Positions 36,520 to 46,156 of a stretch of DNA of 64,000 bases are shown here, piece after piece. Each line of letters opens with the position of its first letter. Within the stretch, counting starts at the first letter, position 1. The DNA is from Lichenicoccus roseus (GTDB lineage Bacteria > Pseudomonadota > Alphaproteobacteria > Acetobacterales > Acetobacteraceae), in the NCBI RefSeq assembly GCF_005844085.1, contig NZ_VCDI01000003.1, positions 62,001 through 126,000 of the forward strand. The letters run 5' to 3'. The position numbers were made by a program, and so were the translations under genes. The notes below the pieces were generated by a model, which saw nothing but the letters and a program-made list of their open reading frames with translations, made no database searches and was not told the origin of the DNA.

Positions 36520-37161
36520 ATGACACTTCCCATCAACGGCGTCGCCATTCCGGACAGCAGGCTGGCGCGCGACATCGCGGACTTCGTGCGCGACACCGCG
36601 TCGCCGCTGCTGTTCCATCACTCGAGCCGGGTGTTCTACTGGGGCGCACTGGCGGGCCTGCGCCGTGGCCTCGCCTTCGACGCCGAGCTTCTCTATGCCG
36701 GCGCGATGTTCCACGATATCGGGCTGATCCCCCGCCACAGCAGCCCGCACGAGCGCTTCGAGGTGGATGGCGCCAACGCGGCGCGCGATTTCCTCGGCAG
36801 CCGCGGCATCGCGCCGTCGGACATCGACACCGTCTGGACCGCGATCGCGCTGCACACCACGCCCGGCATCCCGAAGCACATGCATCCGGTGGTGGCGCTG
36901 GTCACCGCCGGCGTCGAGATGGACGTGCTCGGCCTGACCTACGGCGAATACGACGAGGCCGAGCGCGAGGCGGTGGTGCACGAGCATCCGCGCACGCCGG
37001 GCTTCAAGGAGGACATCATCGAGGCCTTCTACGACGGCATCCGGCACAAGCCCGGCACCACCTTCGGCAACGTCAAGGCCGACGTGCTGGCCGACAAGGA
37101 TCCGGGCTTCGTGCGCGGCAATTTCTGCAGCGTGATACGCGGCTCCGCCTGGCTGGGGTGA
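36520..37161 (+). CDS. HD-domain protein, cyanamide hydratase-like
   Basis: A 213-residue metal-dependent phosphohydrolase-fold protein. HHSSRVFYWGALAG opens the HD domain, the metal-binding His-Asp pair is FHDIGLIPRHSS, and a later His is in AIALHTTPGIPKHMHP. The order and length resemble the cyanamide hydratase-like HD group rather than nucleotide phosphohydrolases. The ATG has GACAGGATCG upstream. The divergent GlxA-type regulator suggests inducible expression. The substrate is unproven. Confidence 0.75.
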   Translation: MTLPINGVAIPDSRLARDIADFVRDTASPLLFHHSSRVFYWGALAGLRRGLAFDAELLYAGAMFHDIGLIPRHSSPHERFEVDGANAARDFLGSRGIAPSDIDTVWTAIALHTTPGIPKHMHPVVALVTAGVEMDVLGLTYGEYDEAEREAVVHEHPRTPGFKEDIIEAFYDGIRHKPGTTFGNVKADVLADKDPGFVRGNFCSVIRGSAWLG

Positions 37162-37179
37162 GCGCGCGGCGCAATGCCG

Positions 37180-37854
37180 TCAGTGCGGCTTCTGCAGCAC
37201 CGCGATGAAGTAGCCGTTGTGCCAGTCGCTGTTCTGCTGGCACGCGGCGGCGTGGCTGCCGTCCTGGGTAGTCCTGATCTCGATCGAGTAAAGCGTGGTG
37301 AGCCCGGCCGAGCGCAACGCCTGCGCCGTGCCGAGGCGGACGCCTTCCCAGTTCCAGTCGTCGACGATGAAGAAGAACGTTTCGTCCAGCGCCACCAGCG
37401 GCAGCGACACGCCGTCGTAATGGTCCTGCGGGCTGTGCGGGCCGTCGAACAGGTAGATGTTGAACCGGCCGATCGTCGTGTAGTCGACCTGCCGGAAGTC
37501 GCGCTCGATATAGCCGAAGGCGACATGCTCGGAGACGCAGCCGGCGACATTGGCGAGGAAGGCGTCCTTGGGCCCGTCGAACTGCGACCAGTTGTCGATG
37601 CAGATGATGCGGACCTTGTTGCCCTCCATCGCGGAGCAGGCGGTCGAGCCCATCCAGGAGCCGATCTCGAGGTAGCGCGCATCCGGCACGGAGGCGACCA
37701 GGTTGTTGACCAGCATCCGGTACGACCGCCCCGACATGCCTGTCATGCCGAGGGTGGCGGCCGACAGCCTGCCGTCCAGCGCCACGGCGCGGTCCAGCGC
37801 GTTGTCCAGCAACTGGGTATAGAGGTTCCTGTCCCGGCGTCCGGTCCGTATCAT
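37180..37854 (-). CDS. class I SAM methyltransferase-like protein
   Basis: A 224-residue protein with a Rossmann-type core: ARYLEIGSWMGSTACSAM (SAM motif I), VRIICIDNWSQF (acidic end of strand 2), FNIYLFDGPHSPQDHYDGV and ETFFFIVDDWNWEGVRLGTAQAL. This resembles methyltransferases that modify sugars or small amides, including cephalosporin hydroxylase-like members. Start ATG 37854 has a weak ribosome site; a GTG at 37872, behind GGGGGGAT, is a good alternative. It is convergent with the HD gene, 18 bp away. The substrate is unknown. Confidence 0.7.
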   Translation of the reverse strand: MIRTGRRDRNLYTQLLDNALDRAVALDGRLSAATLGMTGMSGRSYRMLVNNLVASVPDARYLEIGSWMGSTACSAMEGNKVRIICIDNWSQFDGPKDAFLANVAGCVSEHVAFGYIERDFRQVDYTTIGRFNIYLFDGPHSPQDHYDGVSLPLVALDETFFFIVDDWNWEGVRLGTAQALRSAGLTTLYSIEIRTTQDGSHAAACQQNSDWHNGYFIAVLQKPH

Positions 37855-38006
37855 GGACAGCCTGTCCGCCACTCGGGATCCCCCCGGCGCCTGACCGGGT
37901 GCGCCATGCCAGGATCGTAGCGCGAACGGAACGAAAGCGCGAATTCTATCGGGTCTGCCTGCCCGATGACGGTCCGCCGCGGAGCCGCGTTCCCTTGAAA
38001 TCCGGC

Positions 38007-38036
38007 TTGACGTGCTTATGCTCATCTGTAGCATAA
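38007..38036 (+). promoter_or_regulatory. nadA promoter with palindromic operator 1
   Basis: TTGACG at 38007-38012 and TAGCAT/AGCATA around 38029-38035 form a sigma70-like promoter with 16-17 bp spacing. The palindrome TTATGCT (38016-38022), 7-bp spacer, AGCATAA (38030-38036) fills the spacer and the -10. A repressor here would block transcription of nadABC. The half-site agrees with operator 2, and from memory with the NadQ-type motif of alphaproteobacterial nad operons. Confidence 0.6.
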
Positions 38037-38073
38037 CAACCAGCGCCATCTCGGCGTCTTTTTATGGCCCAGG

Positions 38074-38095
38074 TTATGCTCAACATGAGCATTAA
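38074..38095 (+). promoter_or_regulatory. nadA operator 2
   Basis: ATGCTCA (38076-38082), ACA, TGAGCAT (38086-38092): a perfect 7-bp inverted repeat with a 3-bp centre, 13 bases before the nadA start. It shares the ATGCTCA half-site with operator 1, with 58 bp between the two palindrome centres (about five to six helix turns). It partly overlaps the nadA ribosome site AAGGA at 38094-38098. Confidence 0.6.
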
Positions 38096-38104
38096 GGACA
38101 CGCG

Positions 38105-39082
38105 ATGCTGCAGGACCTGCCGACACGATCCGACGCCCTCTACGAGCGCGTCCGTCGCGTGGTGCCGCAGGCGGAATGGCGCCTGTTCGAGGACGACGTG
38201 GAGGCGATCCTGCGCCTGAAGCGCGAGCGCAACGCCGTCATCCTGGCGCACAACTACCAGACGCCGGAAATCTTCCACTGCGTGTCGGACATCGTCGGCG
38301 ACAGCCTGGCGCTGGCCCGAGAGGCGCAGACGGTGGATGCCGAGGTCATCGTCATGGCCGGCGTGCATTTCATGGCCGAAACCGCCAAGCTGATGAACCC
38401 GACCAAGCGGGTGCTGATCCCCGACCTGCGCGCCGGTTGCTCGCTTGCCGAGAGCATCACCGCCGCCGACGTGCGGCTGCTGCGCGAGCGCTATCCCGGC
38501 GTGCCGGTGGTGACCTACGTCAACACCTCGGCGGCGGTGAAGGCGGAGAGCGACATCTGCTGCACCTCGGGCAACGCCAGGCGCGTGGTGGAGAGCCTTG
38601 GCAGCGACCGGGTGATCATGATCCCCGACGAGTACCTCGCGCAGAACATCGCCAACGAGACCGGCATCAAGATGATCACCTGGGCCGGCCATTGCGAGGT
38701 GCACGAGCGCTTCACGCCGGCCGAGATCCGCCGGCTGCGCGCCGACAACCCCGGCATCATCGTGCTGGCGCATCCGGAGTGCCCGCCGGAGGTGGTCGCC
38801 GAGGCCGACTATGCCGGCTCCACTGCGGGCATGTCGGACTACGTCGCCAGCGGAAAGGCGTCGCGCGTGGTGCTGATCACCGAGTGCTCGATGAGCGACA
38901 ACCTCGCCGTGCAGCATCCCGACGTCGAGTTCGTGCGGCCCTGCAACCTGTGCCCGCACATGAAGCGGATCACGCTCGGCACCCTCCGGCATAGCCTGGA
39001 AACGATGACCCACGAGGTCAGCATCGAGCCGCACCTTGCCGTCCGGGCGCGCCAGGCGGTCGAGCGGATGCTCGCGCTATGA
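38105..39082 (+). CDS. nadA: quinolinate synthase
   Basis: A 325-residue 4Fe-4S enzyme that condenses iminoaspartate with dihydroxyacetone phosphate to give quinolinate. [13 protein letters not shown] opens the first domain. Candidate cluster cysteines are Cys112 (AGCSLAES), Cys197 ([11 protein letters not shown]) and the Cys in [37 protein letters not shown] is a further family signature. The gene is preceded by two palindromic operators and overlaps nadB by 4 bases (ATGA). Confidence 0.96.
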   Translation: MLQDLPTRSDALYERVRRVVPQAEWRLFEDDVEAILRLKRERNAVILAHNYQTPEIFHCVSDIVGDSLALAREAQTVDAEVIVMAGVHFMAETAKLMNPTKRVLIPDLRAGCSLAESITAADVRLLRERYPGVPVVTYVNTSAAVKAESDICCTSGNARRVVESLGSDRVIMIPDEYLAQNIANETGIKMITWAGHCEVHERFTPAEIRRLRADNPGIIVLAHPECPPEVVAEADYAGSTAGMSDYVASGKASRVVLITECSMSDNLAVQHPDVEFVRPCNLCPHMKRITLGTLRHSLETMTHEVSIEPHLAVRARQAVERMLAL

Positions 39083-40629
39083 CCCGCGTCCGCACCCTGA
39101 CGACGCCGGTAGCGTTGCCGAACAACGTGCCGGTGATCGTCGGCGCCGGCCTCGCCGGCATGATGGCGGCGCTGAGCCTGGCGCCGCATCCCTGCCTGCT
39201 GCTCAGCATGGCGCCGCTGACCCGCGAGGCCTCCAGCGGCTGGGCGCAGGGCGGTATCGCGGCAGCCGTCGGCGACGATGACGATGTCTCGCTGCAGGTG
39301 GCCGATACGCTGGCCGCCGGCGACGGGCTGTGCGACCCCGATACGGTGCGCGCCATCGTCGGAGGCGGGCCGCGCGCCATCGAGCGGCTCGCCGGCTATG
39401 GCGTGCGCTTCGACCGTGACGGCGAGGGCCGCCTGGCGCTTGGGCTGGAAGCCGCCCATTCGCGCCGTCGCATCGTGCACGCACGCGGCGACGGCACCGG
39501 CGCCGAGATCGTGCGCGCACTGGCCGAGGCGGTCCGCGCCACTCCGTGCATCACCGTCCTGGAAGGTGCCGTCCTGGTGCGCCTGCAGGTTGCCGACGGC
39601 GTGGTGTCCGGCGCGGAGATCCGCATCGGCGACCGCGTGCAGCTGGTTCGTACCGGGCAGGTGGTGATCGCCACCGGCGGTGCCGGCGGCCTGTTCCTCG
39701 ACACCACCAATCCGCTCGGCTCGACCGGCTCCGGCCTCGCCATCGCGGCCCGCGCCGGTGCGGCGCTGGGCGATCTCGAATTCATCCAGTTCCACCCGAC
39801 CGCACTCGCCGTCGACGCCGGACCGCAAGGTGCCACGCCGATGAGCCTGGTCAGCGAGGCGGTGCGTGGCGAGGGCGCCACCCTGGTCGACGAGACCGGC
39901 GCCCGCTTCATGGAGAACGAGCTGGCGCCGCGCGACGTGGTGTCGCGCGCGGTCTGGCATCATCTCGCCGCCGGACACGGCGTGTTCCTCGATGCACGCA
40001 CGGCGCTCGGCGCGCGTTTCGGGACGCGTTTCCCCGGCATCGACGCCGCCTGCCGCGCGCACGGCATCGATCCCGCCACCATGCCGATCCCGATCCGGCC
40101 GGCGGCGCACTACCACATGGGCGGCATAGCGGTGGACGCCGACGGTCGCAGCTCGCTGCCTGGCCTATGGGCGTGCGGCGAGGCGGCCTGCACCGGCCTG
40201 CACGGCGCCAACCGGCTCGCCAGCAATTCGCTGCTGGAAGCTGCGGTGTGCGGCGAGCGGGTCGCGGCAAGCCTGCTCGAACAGCCGGCGCGGCTGGCGG
40301 TGCGTGCCACGCCGGTTGCCTCGCGGCCGGCCGGCTCGGACGCGACGCTGCAACCGGTGCGCCGGATCCTGTCGCGCGATGTCGGCGTGCTGCGCGACGC
40401 GGACGGCCTGAACCGCGCCATCGCGGCACTGGCGCCACTCGCCGAAGCCAGCGATGCGGCCCTGCTCGGCCTGATGATCGCGCAATGCGCCCTGGCCCGG
40501 CAGGAGAGCCGCGGCGGCCATTGCCGCACCGACCATCCGGCAAGGCAGGAGCCGGCGGTCCGCCGCGTCTGGACCGCTGCCGAGGCGCTTGCCGCCGCCC
40601 CGGCCACCATGCGGCGGCGCGCGTCATGA
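39079..40629 (+). CDS. nadB: L-aspartate oxidase
   Basis: A 516-residue FAD enzyme that oxidises aspartate to iminoaspartate, the substrate of NadA. The FAD motif is [17 protein letters not shown], followed by [34 protein letters not shown], the active-site [10 protein letters not shown] region and the conserved [30 protein letters not shown]. The family's C-terminal helical bundle ([11 protein letters not shown]) is present. It overlaps nadA (ATGA) and nadC (ATGA), so the three are translationally coupled. Confidence 0.96.
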   Translation: MTRVRTLTTPVALPNNVPVIVGAGLAGMMAALSLAPHPCLLLSMAPLTREASSGWAQGGIAAAVGDDDDVSLQVADTLAAGDGLCDPDTVRAIVGGGPRAIERLAGYGVRFDRDGEGRLALGLEAAHSRRRIVHARGDGTGAEIVRALAEAVRATPCITVLEGAVLVRLQVADGVVSGAEIRIGDRVQLVRTGQVVIATGGAGGLFLDTTNPLGSTGSGLAIAARAGAALGDLEFIQFHPTALAVDAGPQGATPMSLVSEAVRGEGATLVDETGARFMENELAPRDVVSRAVWHHLAAGHGVFLDARTALGARFGTRFPGIDAACRAHGIDPATMPIPIRPAAHYHMGGIAVDADGRSSLPGLWACGEAACTGLHGANRLASNSLLEAAVCGERVAASLLEQPARLAVRATPVASRPAGSDATLQPVRRILSRDVGVLRDADGLNRAIAALAPLAEASDAALLGLMIAQCALARQESRGGHCRTDHPARQEPAVRRVWTAAEALAAAPATMRRRAS

Positions 40630-41480
40630 CGCCGTTGCCCGACATCATGCTCGAGCCGCTGGCGCGCGCCGCCCTGCTCGAGGATCTCGGCCGCGCCGGC
40701 GACATCACCACCGACGCGGTGGTGCCGGCCGATCTGGTCTCCAGCACGGTGCTGCGGGCGCGCGATCCCGGCGTGCTGGCCGGCATCGGGCTGGCGCGCC
40801 TTGCCTTCACCCTGGTCGAGCCGCGGCTGCGCTTCAGCACCCTGATCGAGGATGGCAGCCGGCTGCAGCCGGGCGACGTGATCGCCCGCATCGAGGGCCC
40901 GGCGCGCGGCATCCTGATGGGCGAGCGGGTGGCGCTGAACTACCTGTGCCACCTGAGCGGCATCGCCAGCGCCACCGCGCGGCTTGTCGAGGCGGTGCGG
41001 CACACCAGGGCGCGCATCAGCTGCACGCGCAAGACCACGCCCGGCCTGCGCGCGATCCAGAAATACGCGGTGCGGGCCGGCGGTGGCGCCAATCATCGTT
41101 TCGGCCTCGATGACGCGGTGCTGATCAAGGACAACCACATCGCCATGGCCGGCGGCGTCGCGGTGGCGATCCTGCGGGCGCGCGAGGCGATCGGCCACCT
41201 GGTGAAGATCGAGGTCGAGGTCGATACGCTGGAGCAGCTGCGCGAGGCGCTGTCGGTCGGCGCCGATGCCTACCTGCTCGACAACATGGACCCGGCGATG
41301 CTGCGCGAGGCGGTGTCCATGATCGGCGGCCAGGGGATCGCGGAGGCGTCCGGCCGGATCACCCCGGAAACCGCGCCCGCCATTGCCGAGGCCGGCGTCG
41401 ACCTGATCTCGGCGGGCTGGCTGACGCACAGCGTGACCGTGCTGGATGTCGGGCTCGACTACGAGGTCGGACCGGGCTGA
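40626..41480 (+). CDS. nadC: nicotinate-nucleotide diphosphorylase (quinolinate phosphoribosyltransferase)
   Basis: A 284-residue enzyme converting quinolinate and PRPP to nicotinate mononucleotide. Signatures are LEDLGRAGDITTDAVVP, LNYLCHLSGIASATA, ISCTRKTTPGLRAIQKYAVRAGGGANHRFGLDDAVLIKDNH and IEVEVDTLEQLREAL, with YLLDNMDP near the end. The start overlaps the nadB stop. This completes the de novo pathway from aspartate in a single operon. Confidence 0.96.
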   Translation: MTPLPDIMLEPLARAALLEDLGRAGDITTDAVVPADLVSSTVLRARDPGVLAGIGLARLAFTLVEPRLRFSTLIEDGSRLQPGDVIARIEGPARGILMGERVALNYLCHLSGIASATARLVEAVRHTRARISCTRKTTPGLRAIQKYAVRAGGGANHRFGLDDAVLIKDNHIAMAGGVAVAILRAREAIGHLVKIEVEVDTLEQLREALSVGADAYLLDNMDPAMLREAVSMIGGQGIAEASGRITPETAPAIAEAGVDLISAGWLTHSVTVLDVGLDYEVGPG

Positions 41481-41569
41481 GCGGCGGCGGCGCAGCGCCT
41501 TCGACCGGACACACGGCGCACCTTCCGGCAACTTAACGTCGCATTGCGGCGTAATGTGGCGATGGGGGG

Positions 41570-43015
41570 TTGCGATGCGACAAGAGGCTGCGGAGTGTTG
41601 CCGACGTCGCGGTCCGGGCCCGATGCCTGACCTTGCCGAAAGTTAGCGCAGCCACGGACGGGATCGAGCGGCAGGCCGCAACCCCGGACAGCGATCCACA
41701 CCTGTACATCATGCATCTGGCGCTCGGAGGCTGTCTGAAGGCACCCCCGGTGCTGTTCGGCGTGACCGCGGACACCGGCGGGCACATCGCCTACGTGCTG
41801 GAAGCAGCCCTGGCGCAGGCGAGGCTGCAGCAGGTCGAGCGGGTCTCGATCGTGACCCGGCTGTTCGAGGATGCCCGCCTGGGTACCGCCCACGATCGGC
41901 CGCACGAGCCGCTCGGTGAACGAATTGGCATCGACCGCATCGCCACCGGCCGTCGCGAATACCTGGAGAAGGAGGCACTGGCGCTCGACCTGCCCGACTT
42001 CATCGAGGCGTTCTGCGCGCATCTGGCGTCGTCGCCACGCCTGCCGGATGTCATTCATGCGCATTTCTCGGATGCGGCGGCGGCGGCGCTGGCGGCGCGC
42101 AGCCGGTTCGGCATCCCGGTCGTCTACACACCGCATGCGCTGGCCATCGATAAGCGCATCGTGCAGCCGGACTGCGGTGGCCTCGATACGCGCATCGAGG
42201 CAGAGCGGCTTGCCATCGCGCAAGCGGACGCGATCATCGTTTCCACCCGCGACGAAGCGGAACGGCAGGTCCGGGCGTACGGCGTCGCCGGCGCGACCGC
42301 CCGCACGATGACGCTGCCGCCCGGCGTCCCGCGGCGGGCGCGACCAGGCCAGGAGACGCGGCTTGCCGCCAGGCTGCTGGAGCGCCTGCGCGATCCGCGA
42401 AAGCCGATCGTGCTGGCGATCGCGCGGCCGGTCCGCAAGAAGAACCTCGCGGGCCTGGTGCACGCCTATCTCGCGACGCCGGCGCTGATCGAGCACGCCA
42501 ACCTGGTGATCCTGGCCGGCCAGCGCACCGGCGCGGCGTCGGCGGAGGAAGCCGAGGTTGTCGGGGAGCTCGAGCGACTGCAGGACGACGAGCGCCTGCG
42601 CGGATGCATGGCGCTGCCGCCTTGCCACGACGCCGACGATGTCGCGGCCCTCTACGCGAAGGCCGCACGTGGCGGCGTGTTCGTGAATGCCGCGCTGCAC
42701 GAGCCGTTCGGCCTGACCCTGATCGAGGCCGCGGCGGCGGGCGTGCCGGTGGTGGCGACCCGTCATGGCGGTCCGTCCGAGATCGTCGCCACCCTCGGCC
42801 ATGGCTTGCTGGTGGACCCGTGCGATCCGGCAGCAATAGGGGCGGCGTGCCTCGAAATCAGTTCCGACAAGGATCTGCATCGGCGCCTCTCGAAGGCGGC
42901 GCTGCGCCATGTCGGTCACTACGACTGGGACCGCTATGCCAGGCTTTCGGTATCGCTCTACGCAGGCCTGTGCCAGCCGCGCCTCCAGTCAACCGGTCGC
43001 GTTGCCGCGGCATGA
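41570..43015 (+). CDS. GT4 glycosyltransferase, sucrose-phosphate-synthase-like
   Basis: A GT-B-fold transferase of up to 481 residues. GVTADTGGHIAYVLEAALAQA matches the TGGQ/H loop of sucrose synthase and sucrose-phosphate synthase. ILAIARPVRKKNLAGLVHAY gives the R..KKN motif, and NAALHEPFGLTLIEAAAAGVPVVATRHGGPSEIV is the E-x7-E acceptor site with donor-binding loop. There is no HAD phosphatase domain, unlike full SPS. The start is uncertain: TTG 41570 gives the longest frame, TTG 41633 or ATG 41711 are alternatives, and none has a good ribosome site. Its TGA overlaps the next gene's ATG. Confidence 0.72.
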   Translation: MRCDKRLRSVADVAVRARCLTLPKVSAATDGIERQAATPDSDPHLYIMHLALGGCLKAPPVLFGVTADTGGHIAYVLEAALAQARLQQVERVSIVTRLFEDARLGTAHDRPHEPLGERIGIDRIATGRREYLEKEALALDLPDFIEAFCAHLASSPRLPDVIHAHFSDAAAAALAARSRFGIPVVYTPHALAIDKRIVQPDCGGLDTRIEAERLAIAQADAIIVSTRDEAERQVRAYGVAGATARTMTLPPGVPRRARPGQETRLAARLLERLRDPRKPIVLAIARPVRKKNLAGLVHAYLATPALIEHANLVILAGQRTGAASAEEAEVVGELERLQDDERLRGCMALPPCHDADDVAALYAKAARGGVFVNAALHEPFGLTLIEAAAAGVPVVATRHGGPSEIVATLGHGLLVDPCDPAAIGAACLEISSDKDLHRRLSKAALRHVGHYDWDRYARLSVSLYAGLCQPRLQSTGRVAAA

Positions 43016-44163
43016 TGCGTCCGTTCGGATATTTCGTGCATCACCAGGGCAGGGGGCACGCTGAACGCTGCTCCGCGATCGCGCACGCACTCCCGCCCGC
43101 CCGCCCGCTTACGGTGTTCTGCGCCCGCGACGACATCTTTCCCGATCTGCCGCCGAATGTGCTGATCGTGCCGATCCCGTCGCTGTTCGAGCCGCGCGGC
43201 GACGAAGCCACGACGATGGATCACGTGCCGACACCGGCGACGCTGCACTGTGCTCCGCTCGGCTGGCCGTCGATCCGCCGCGCCATGGCGACGATGGTGG
43301 CCTGGTTCGACAGCGCCGATCCTGCCCTGATGATCTGCGACGTCTCCGCCGAGGTGGCGCAACTGGCGCGCATCTGCAGCGTGCCGCACGTGAAGGTGCT
43401 CCAGCACGGCAACCGTGGCGATGCCGGCCACCAGGCTGCCTATGACGGCGCCGCCGGCCTGCTGGCGCCGTTCGACGCAGCCCTTGCGCAGCCGGAATGG
43501 GACCAGGCGCTGCGCGCGCGCACCTGCTTCGCCGGCGGCCTGGGTGTCGACACCAGGGGACCGGATCGCGGGACTGCCCGCCGGCGTATCGGCATCGATC
43601 CAGGCCGGACCGTGATCCTGGTGATGGCAGGCGGCGGCGGCAACGGCTTCACCCAGGCGCCGCTCGGCATCGGCGCCCGCTGCCGGCCGGATGCGCTCTG
43701 GCTTACCATCGGCCCGGTGCAGCGCGACTGGCACGCCACCGAGCCGGCCAACATAGAGCATCGCGGCTGGGTGGAGGATGCGGCGTCCTACGTCGCCGCC
43801 GCCGACCTGGTCGTCGCCTCGACCGGAAACACCACATGCCAGCAGATCCTGGCTGCGGCGCGGCCGTGGCTGGCAATACCGGAATGGCGCTATTTCGACG
43901 AGCAGCACCGCAAGGCCGAGGCACTCGCCGCCGCCGGCGTCGCCTGTGTCCGGCCGCATCTGCCGTCTTCCGCCGACGCGTGGCGGGACGCGCTCGCACA
44001 GACGCTGCAGTCGCATCGTCCCGACCGGCAGCGCGCGTTGATCGCCGAACGCCCCGCCGAACAAGCCGCCGCCTGGCTGGAGCAGCTGGCGGCCACGCTC
44101 TGGCCGGCGCCGACCCTCAGGACGGTGTCCGCCGGATCACCAACCATGCTGACGGGAGCCTGA
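43012..44163 (+). CDS. MurG/GT28-like glycosyltransferase
   Basis: A 383-residue GT-B protein beginning MMRPFGYFVHHQGRGHAERCSAIAHAL, the Gly-rich GxGH loop typical of MurG and related UDP-sugar transferases. The second domain has VILVMAGGGGNGFTQAPLG, IEHRGWVEDAASYVAAADLVVASTGNTTCQQILAAARPWLAIP, with the family's STGxxT-type nucleotide/sugar site. The start ATG overlaps the previous stop (ATGA). Donor and acceptor are unknown. It is too far from any division cluster to be MurG itself. Confidence 0.75.
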   Translation: MMRPFGYFVHHQGRGHAERCSAIAHALPPARPLTVFCARDDIFPDLPPNVLIVPIPSLFEPRGDEATTMDHVPTPATLHCAPLGWPSIRRAMATMVAWFDSADPALMICDVSAEVAQLARICSVPHVKVLQHGNRGDAGHQAAYDGAAGLLAPFDAALAQPEWDQALRARTCFAGGLGVDTRGPDRGTARRRIGIDPGRTVILVMAGGGGNGFTQAPLGIGARCRPDALWLTIGPVQRDWHATEPANIEHRGWVEDAASYVAAADLVVASTGNTTCQQILAAARPWLAIPEWRYFDEQHRKAEALAAAGVACVRPHLPSSADAWRDALAQTLQSHRPDRQRALIAERPAEQAAAWLEQLAATLWPAPTLRTVSAGSPTMLTGA

Positions 44164-44168
44164 GAACA

Positions 44169-45092
44169 ATGACGAGCGTGTCGGTCGTGACGTTGGCCAA
44201 GGGACGGCCTGACCACCTGCGCAACATGATCGTCGGGCTGAGCCAGCAGTCCCATGCGCCGGCGGAACTGGTCGTCGCCGTCATGCAGGACACGCGATAC
44301 GAGCTTCCGGCGGCGTGCTTCCCGATACGCCAGATCATGATCCCCGGCGACGCGCTGCCGCTGGCTTCGGCACGCAACGCGGCAGTTCGCGCGGCGATCG
44401 GGGATGCGGTGATCTTCCTCGACATGGACTGCATCCCGACCCCCGGCATGATCGCGGATTATGCGCGTGGACTCGACACGCTCGACGGGTTGCTGATGGG
44501 CGAGGTGCTGTACCTGCCTGGCGAGGCAACCATGCCGGGATGGACGTGGGACGGTTTCGCCGCGGTCGCGGTGCGGCATTCCGACCGGCGCGGGCCACCG
44601 GCGCAGGGGCTCGAACTGTGCAACGACTATCGCTGCTTCTGGTCGCTCAATTTCGCGATGCGGCGCGCCACCTTCCTGGCGGCGGGCGGCTTCGACGAGC
44701 GCTATCTCGGCTACGGCGGCGAGGACACCGATTTCGGCAAGTTGCTGGACCGGCGAGGGGTGCCGATCGCCTGGACCCGTGGTGCGCTCGCCTATCACCA
44801 GTACCACCGGCATCACATGCCGCCGGTCCATCATCTCGACAGCGTGGTGCGCAACGCACAGGTGTTCGAGGCGAAGTGGGGCTACCGCACGATGGGCCAC
44901 TGGCTGCACGCGTTCCGCCTGATGGGACTGATCGACGATACGCCGGGCGCGCCGATCCGCATCCTGCGCCGTCCGGATGCCGCCGACCTCGCGCTGACCG
45001 GGCAGCTGAGCCACCAGCCCTACGCCAACACCACCAGCGTGATCCGGCTGCTGGAGGAGCGCGTCCGGCAGGCCGATACCGCCGCTGCATGA
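44169..45092 (+). CDS. GT2 glycosyltransferase with galactosyltransferase-like C-terminus
   Basis: A 307-residue GT-A enzyme. SVSVVTLAKGRPDHLRNMIVGLSQQ opens the fold, the metal-binding FLDMDCIPTPGM contains the D-x-D, and the C-terminal half holds NFAMRRATFLAAGGFDERYLGYGGEDTDFGKLLDRRG, the ED acceptor motif of the glyco_tranf_2_7C group. The ATG is 5 bases past the previous stop. It is the third of four consecutive glycosyltransferases. The sugar is unknown. Confidence 0.78.
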   Translation: MTSVSVVTLAKGRPDHLRNMIVGLSQQSHAPAELVVAVMQDTRYELPAACFPIRQIMIPGDALPLASARNAAVRAAIGDAVIFLDMDCIPTPGMIADYARGLDTLDGLLMGEVLYLPGEATMPGWTWDGFAAVAVRHSDRRGPPAQGLELCNDYRCFWSLNFAMRRATFLAAGGFDERYLGYGGEDTDFGKLLDRRGVPIAWTRGALAYHQYHRHHMPPVHHLDSVVRNAQVFEAKWGYRTMGHWLHAFRLMGLIDDTPGAPIRILRRPDAADLALTGQLSHQPYANTTSVIRLLEERVRQADTAAA

Positions 45093-46156
45093 GGATCGCG
45101 GTTCTCGCGCATGTGCGTCAGCCGATCGCCGAACCGTTCATGGGCGGCATGGAGGCGCATTGCTGGCACCTCGCCGCCGGGCTCGCCGCGCGCGGGCACG
45201 AGGTGGTGCTGTTCGCATCAGGCGACAGCGACCGGCGCTTCACCATCGATTCGGTGCTGGCCGAGCATTACGAGCGGACATTCCCGTGGCACGAGCATCG
45301 CGGCAGCGCGCCGCTGATCGCCCATGTCGATGCCGGTTACGAGGCGGCGTGCGACCGCATCGCGGCTGGTGGTTTCGACGTGGTGCATAACAACAGCCTG
45401 CACCGGTTTCCGCTGCATCGGGACCGCACGGACCGCGTGCCGACACTGACATCGCTGCATGTGCCACCGTTCGATGCGTTGCATTGGTTCGTCAAGGCGA
45501 GCCCGGGGCCGCACCATCGCCTGACGGTGACGTCGGCGGCGCAGATGCACGCCTGGTTTCCGGACGGTCCGCCGGCGGAGGCGTCGGTGCTGTATAACGG
45601 GATCGACCCGACCGCCTGGCCATTCCAGGCGCAGGGCGATGGCAGCGCCGTATGGTGCGGCCGGATCAACGCGAACAAGGGCACGCACCTTGCGATCGAG
45701 GCCGCCCGGCGCAGCGGGATCGCGTTGACGCTGTTCGGCTCGATCGACGAGCGCGACTACTGGGATGCGGTGGTGAAGCCGGCACTCGGGGGAAGCATTC
45801 GCTACGGCGGGCACCTGCATGCGGCCGCGCTTGCCGGCGAGGTCGGGCGCGCGTCGCTGTTCCTGTTCACGCCCTGCTGGGACGAGCCGTTCGGCCTGGT
45901 GGCGGTCGAGGCAATGTCGTGCGGGCTTCCGGTGGCGAGCTTCGATCGTGGCGCCGCGCGGGAGATCGTCGCCGAGGCGGGTGTGTTTGCGCCACCGGAC
46001 GATGTGGAAGCCCTGGCCGCCGCGATCCCCCAGGCCCTGCGGATCGACAGGCTCGTGCCTCGCCAACGGGTGATGCGGCTGTTCACCCGCGACACCTGGC
46101 TACAGAACTGCGAACGCTTGTATGGCGCCGTACGGGCGATCCAGCACGGGCTTTAG
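45089..46156 (+). CDS. GT4 glycosyltransferase
   Basis: A 355-residue GT-B enzyme. RIAVLAHVRQPIAEPFMGGMEAHCWHLAAGLAARGHEVVLFASG is the acceptor-side opening, VVHNNSLHRFPL lies beside it, AVWCGRINANKGTHLAIEAARRSG is the donor-site strand and loop, and TPCWDEPFGLVAVEAMSCGLPVASFDRGAAREIV is the E-x7-E motif. The start overlaps the previous TGA (ATGA). It ends the glycosyltransferase block, 86 bp before the convergent GH15 gene. Confidence 0.8.
   Translation: MRIAVLAHVRQPIAEPFMGGMEAHCWHLAAGLAARGHEVVLFASGDSDRRFTIDSVLAEHYERTFPWHEHRGSAPLIAHVDAGYEAACDRIAAGGFDVVHNNSLHRFPLHRDRTDRVPTLTSLHVPPFDALHWFVKASPGPHHRLTVTSAAQMHAWFPDGPPAEASVLYNGIDPTAWPFQAQGDGSAVWCGRINANKGTHLAIEAARRSGIALTLFGSIDERDYWDAVVKPALGGSIRYGGHLHAAALAGEVGRASLFLFTPCWDEPFGLVAVEAMSCGLPVASFDRGAAREIVAEAGVFAPPDDVEALAAAIPQALRIDRLVPRQRVMRLFTRDTWLQNCERLYGAVRAIQHGL

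Noticed and set aside
43012-44163. Calling the GT28-like enzyme murG
   Set aside because: It lacks the division and cell-wall gene context and sits in a block of other glycosyltransferases; only the fold is shared.
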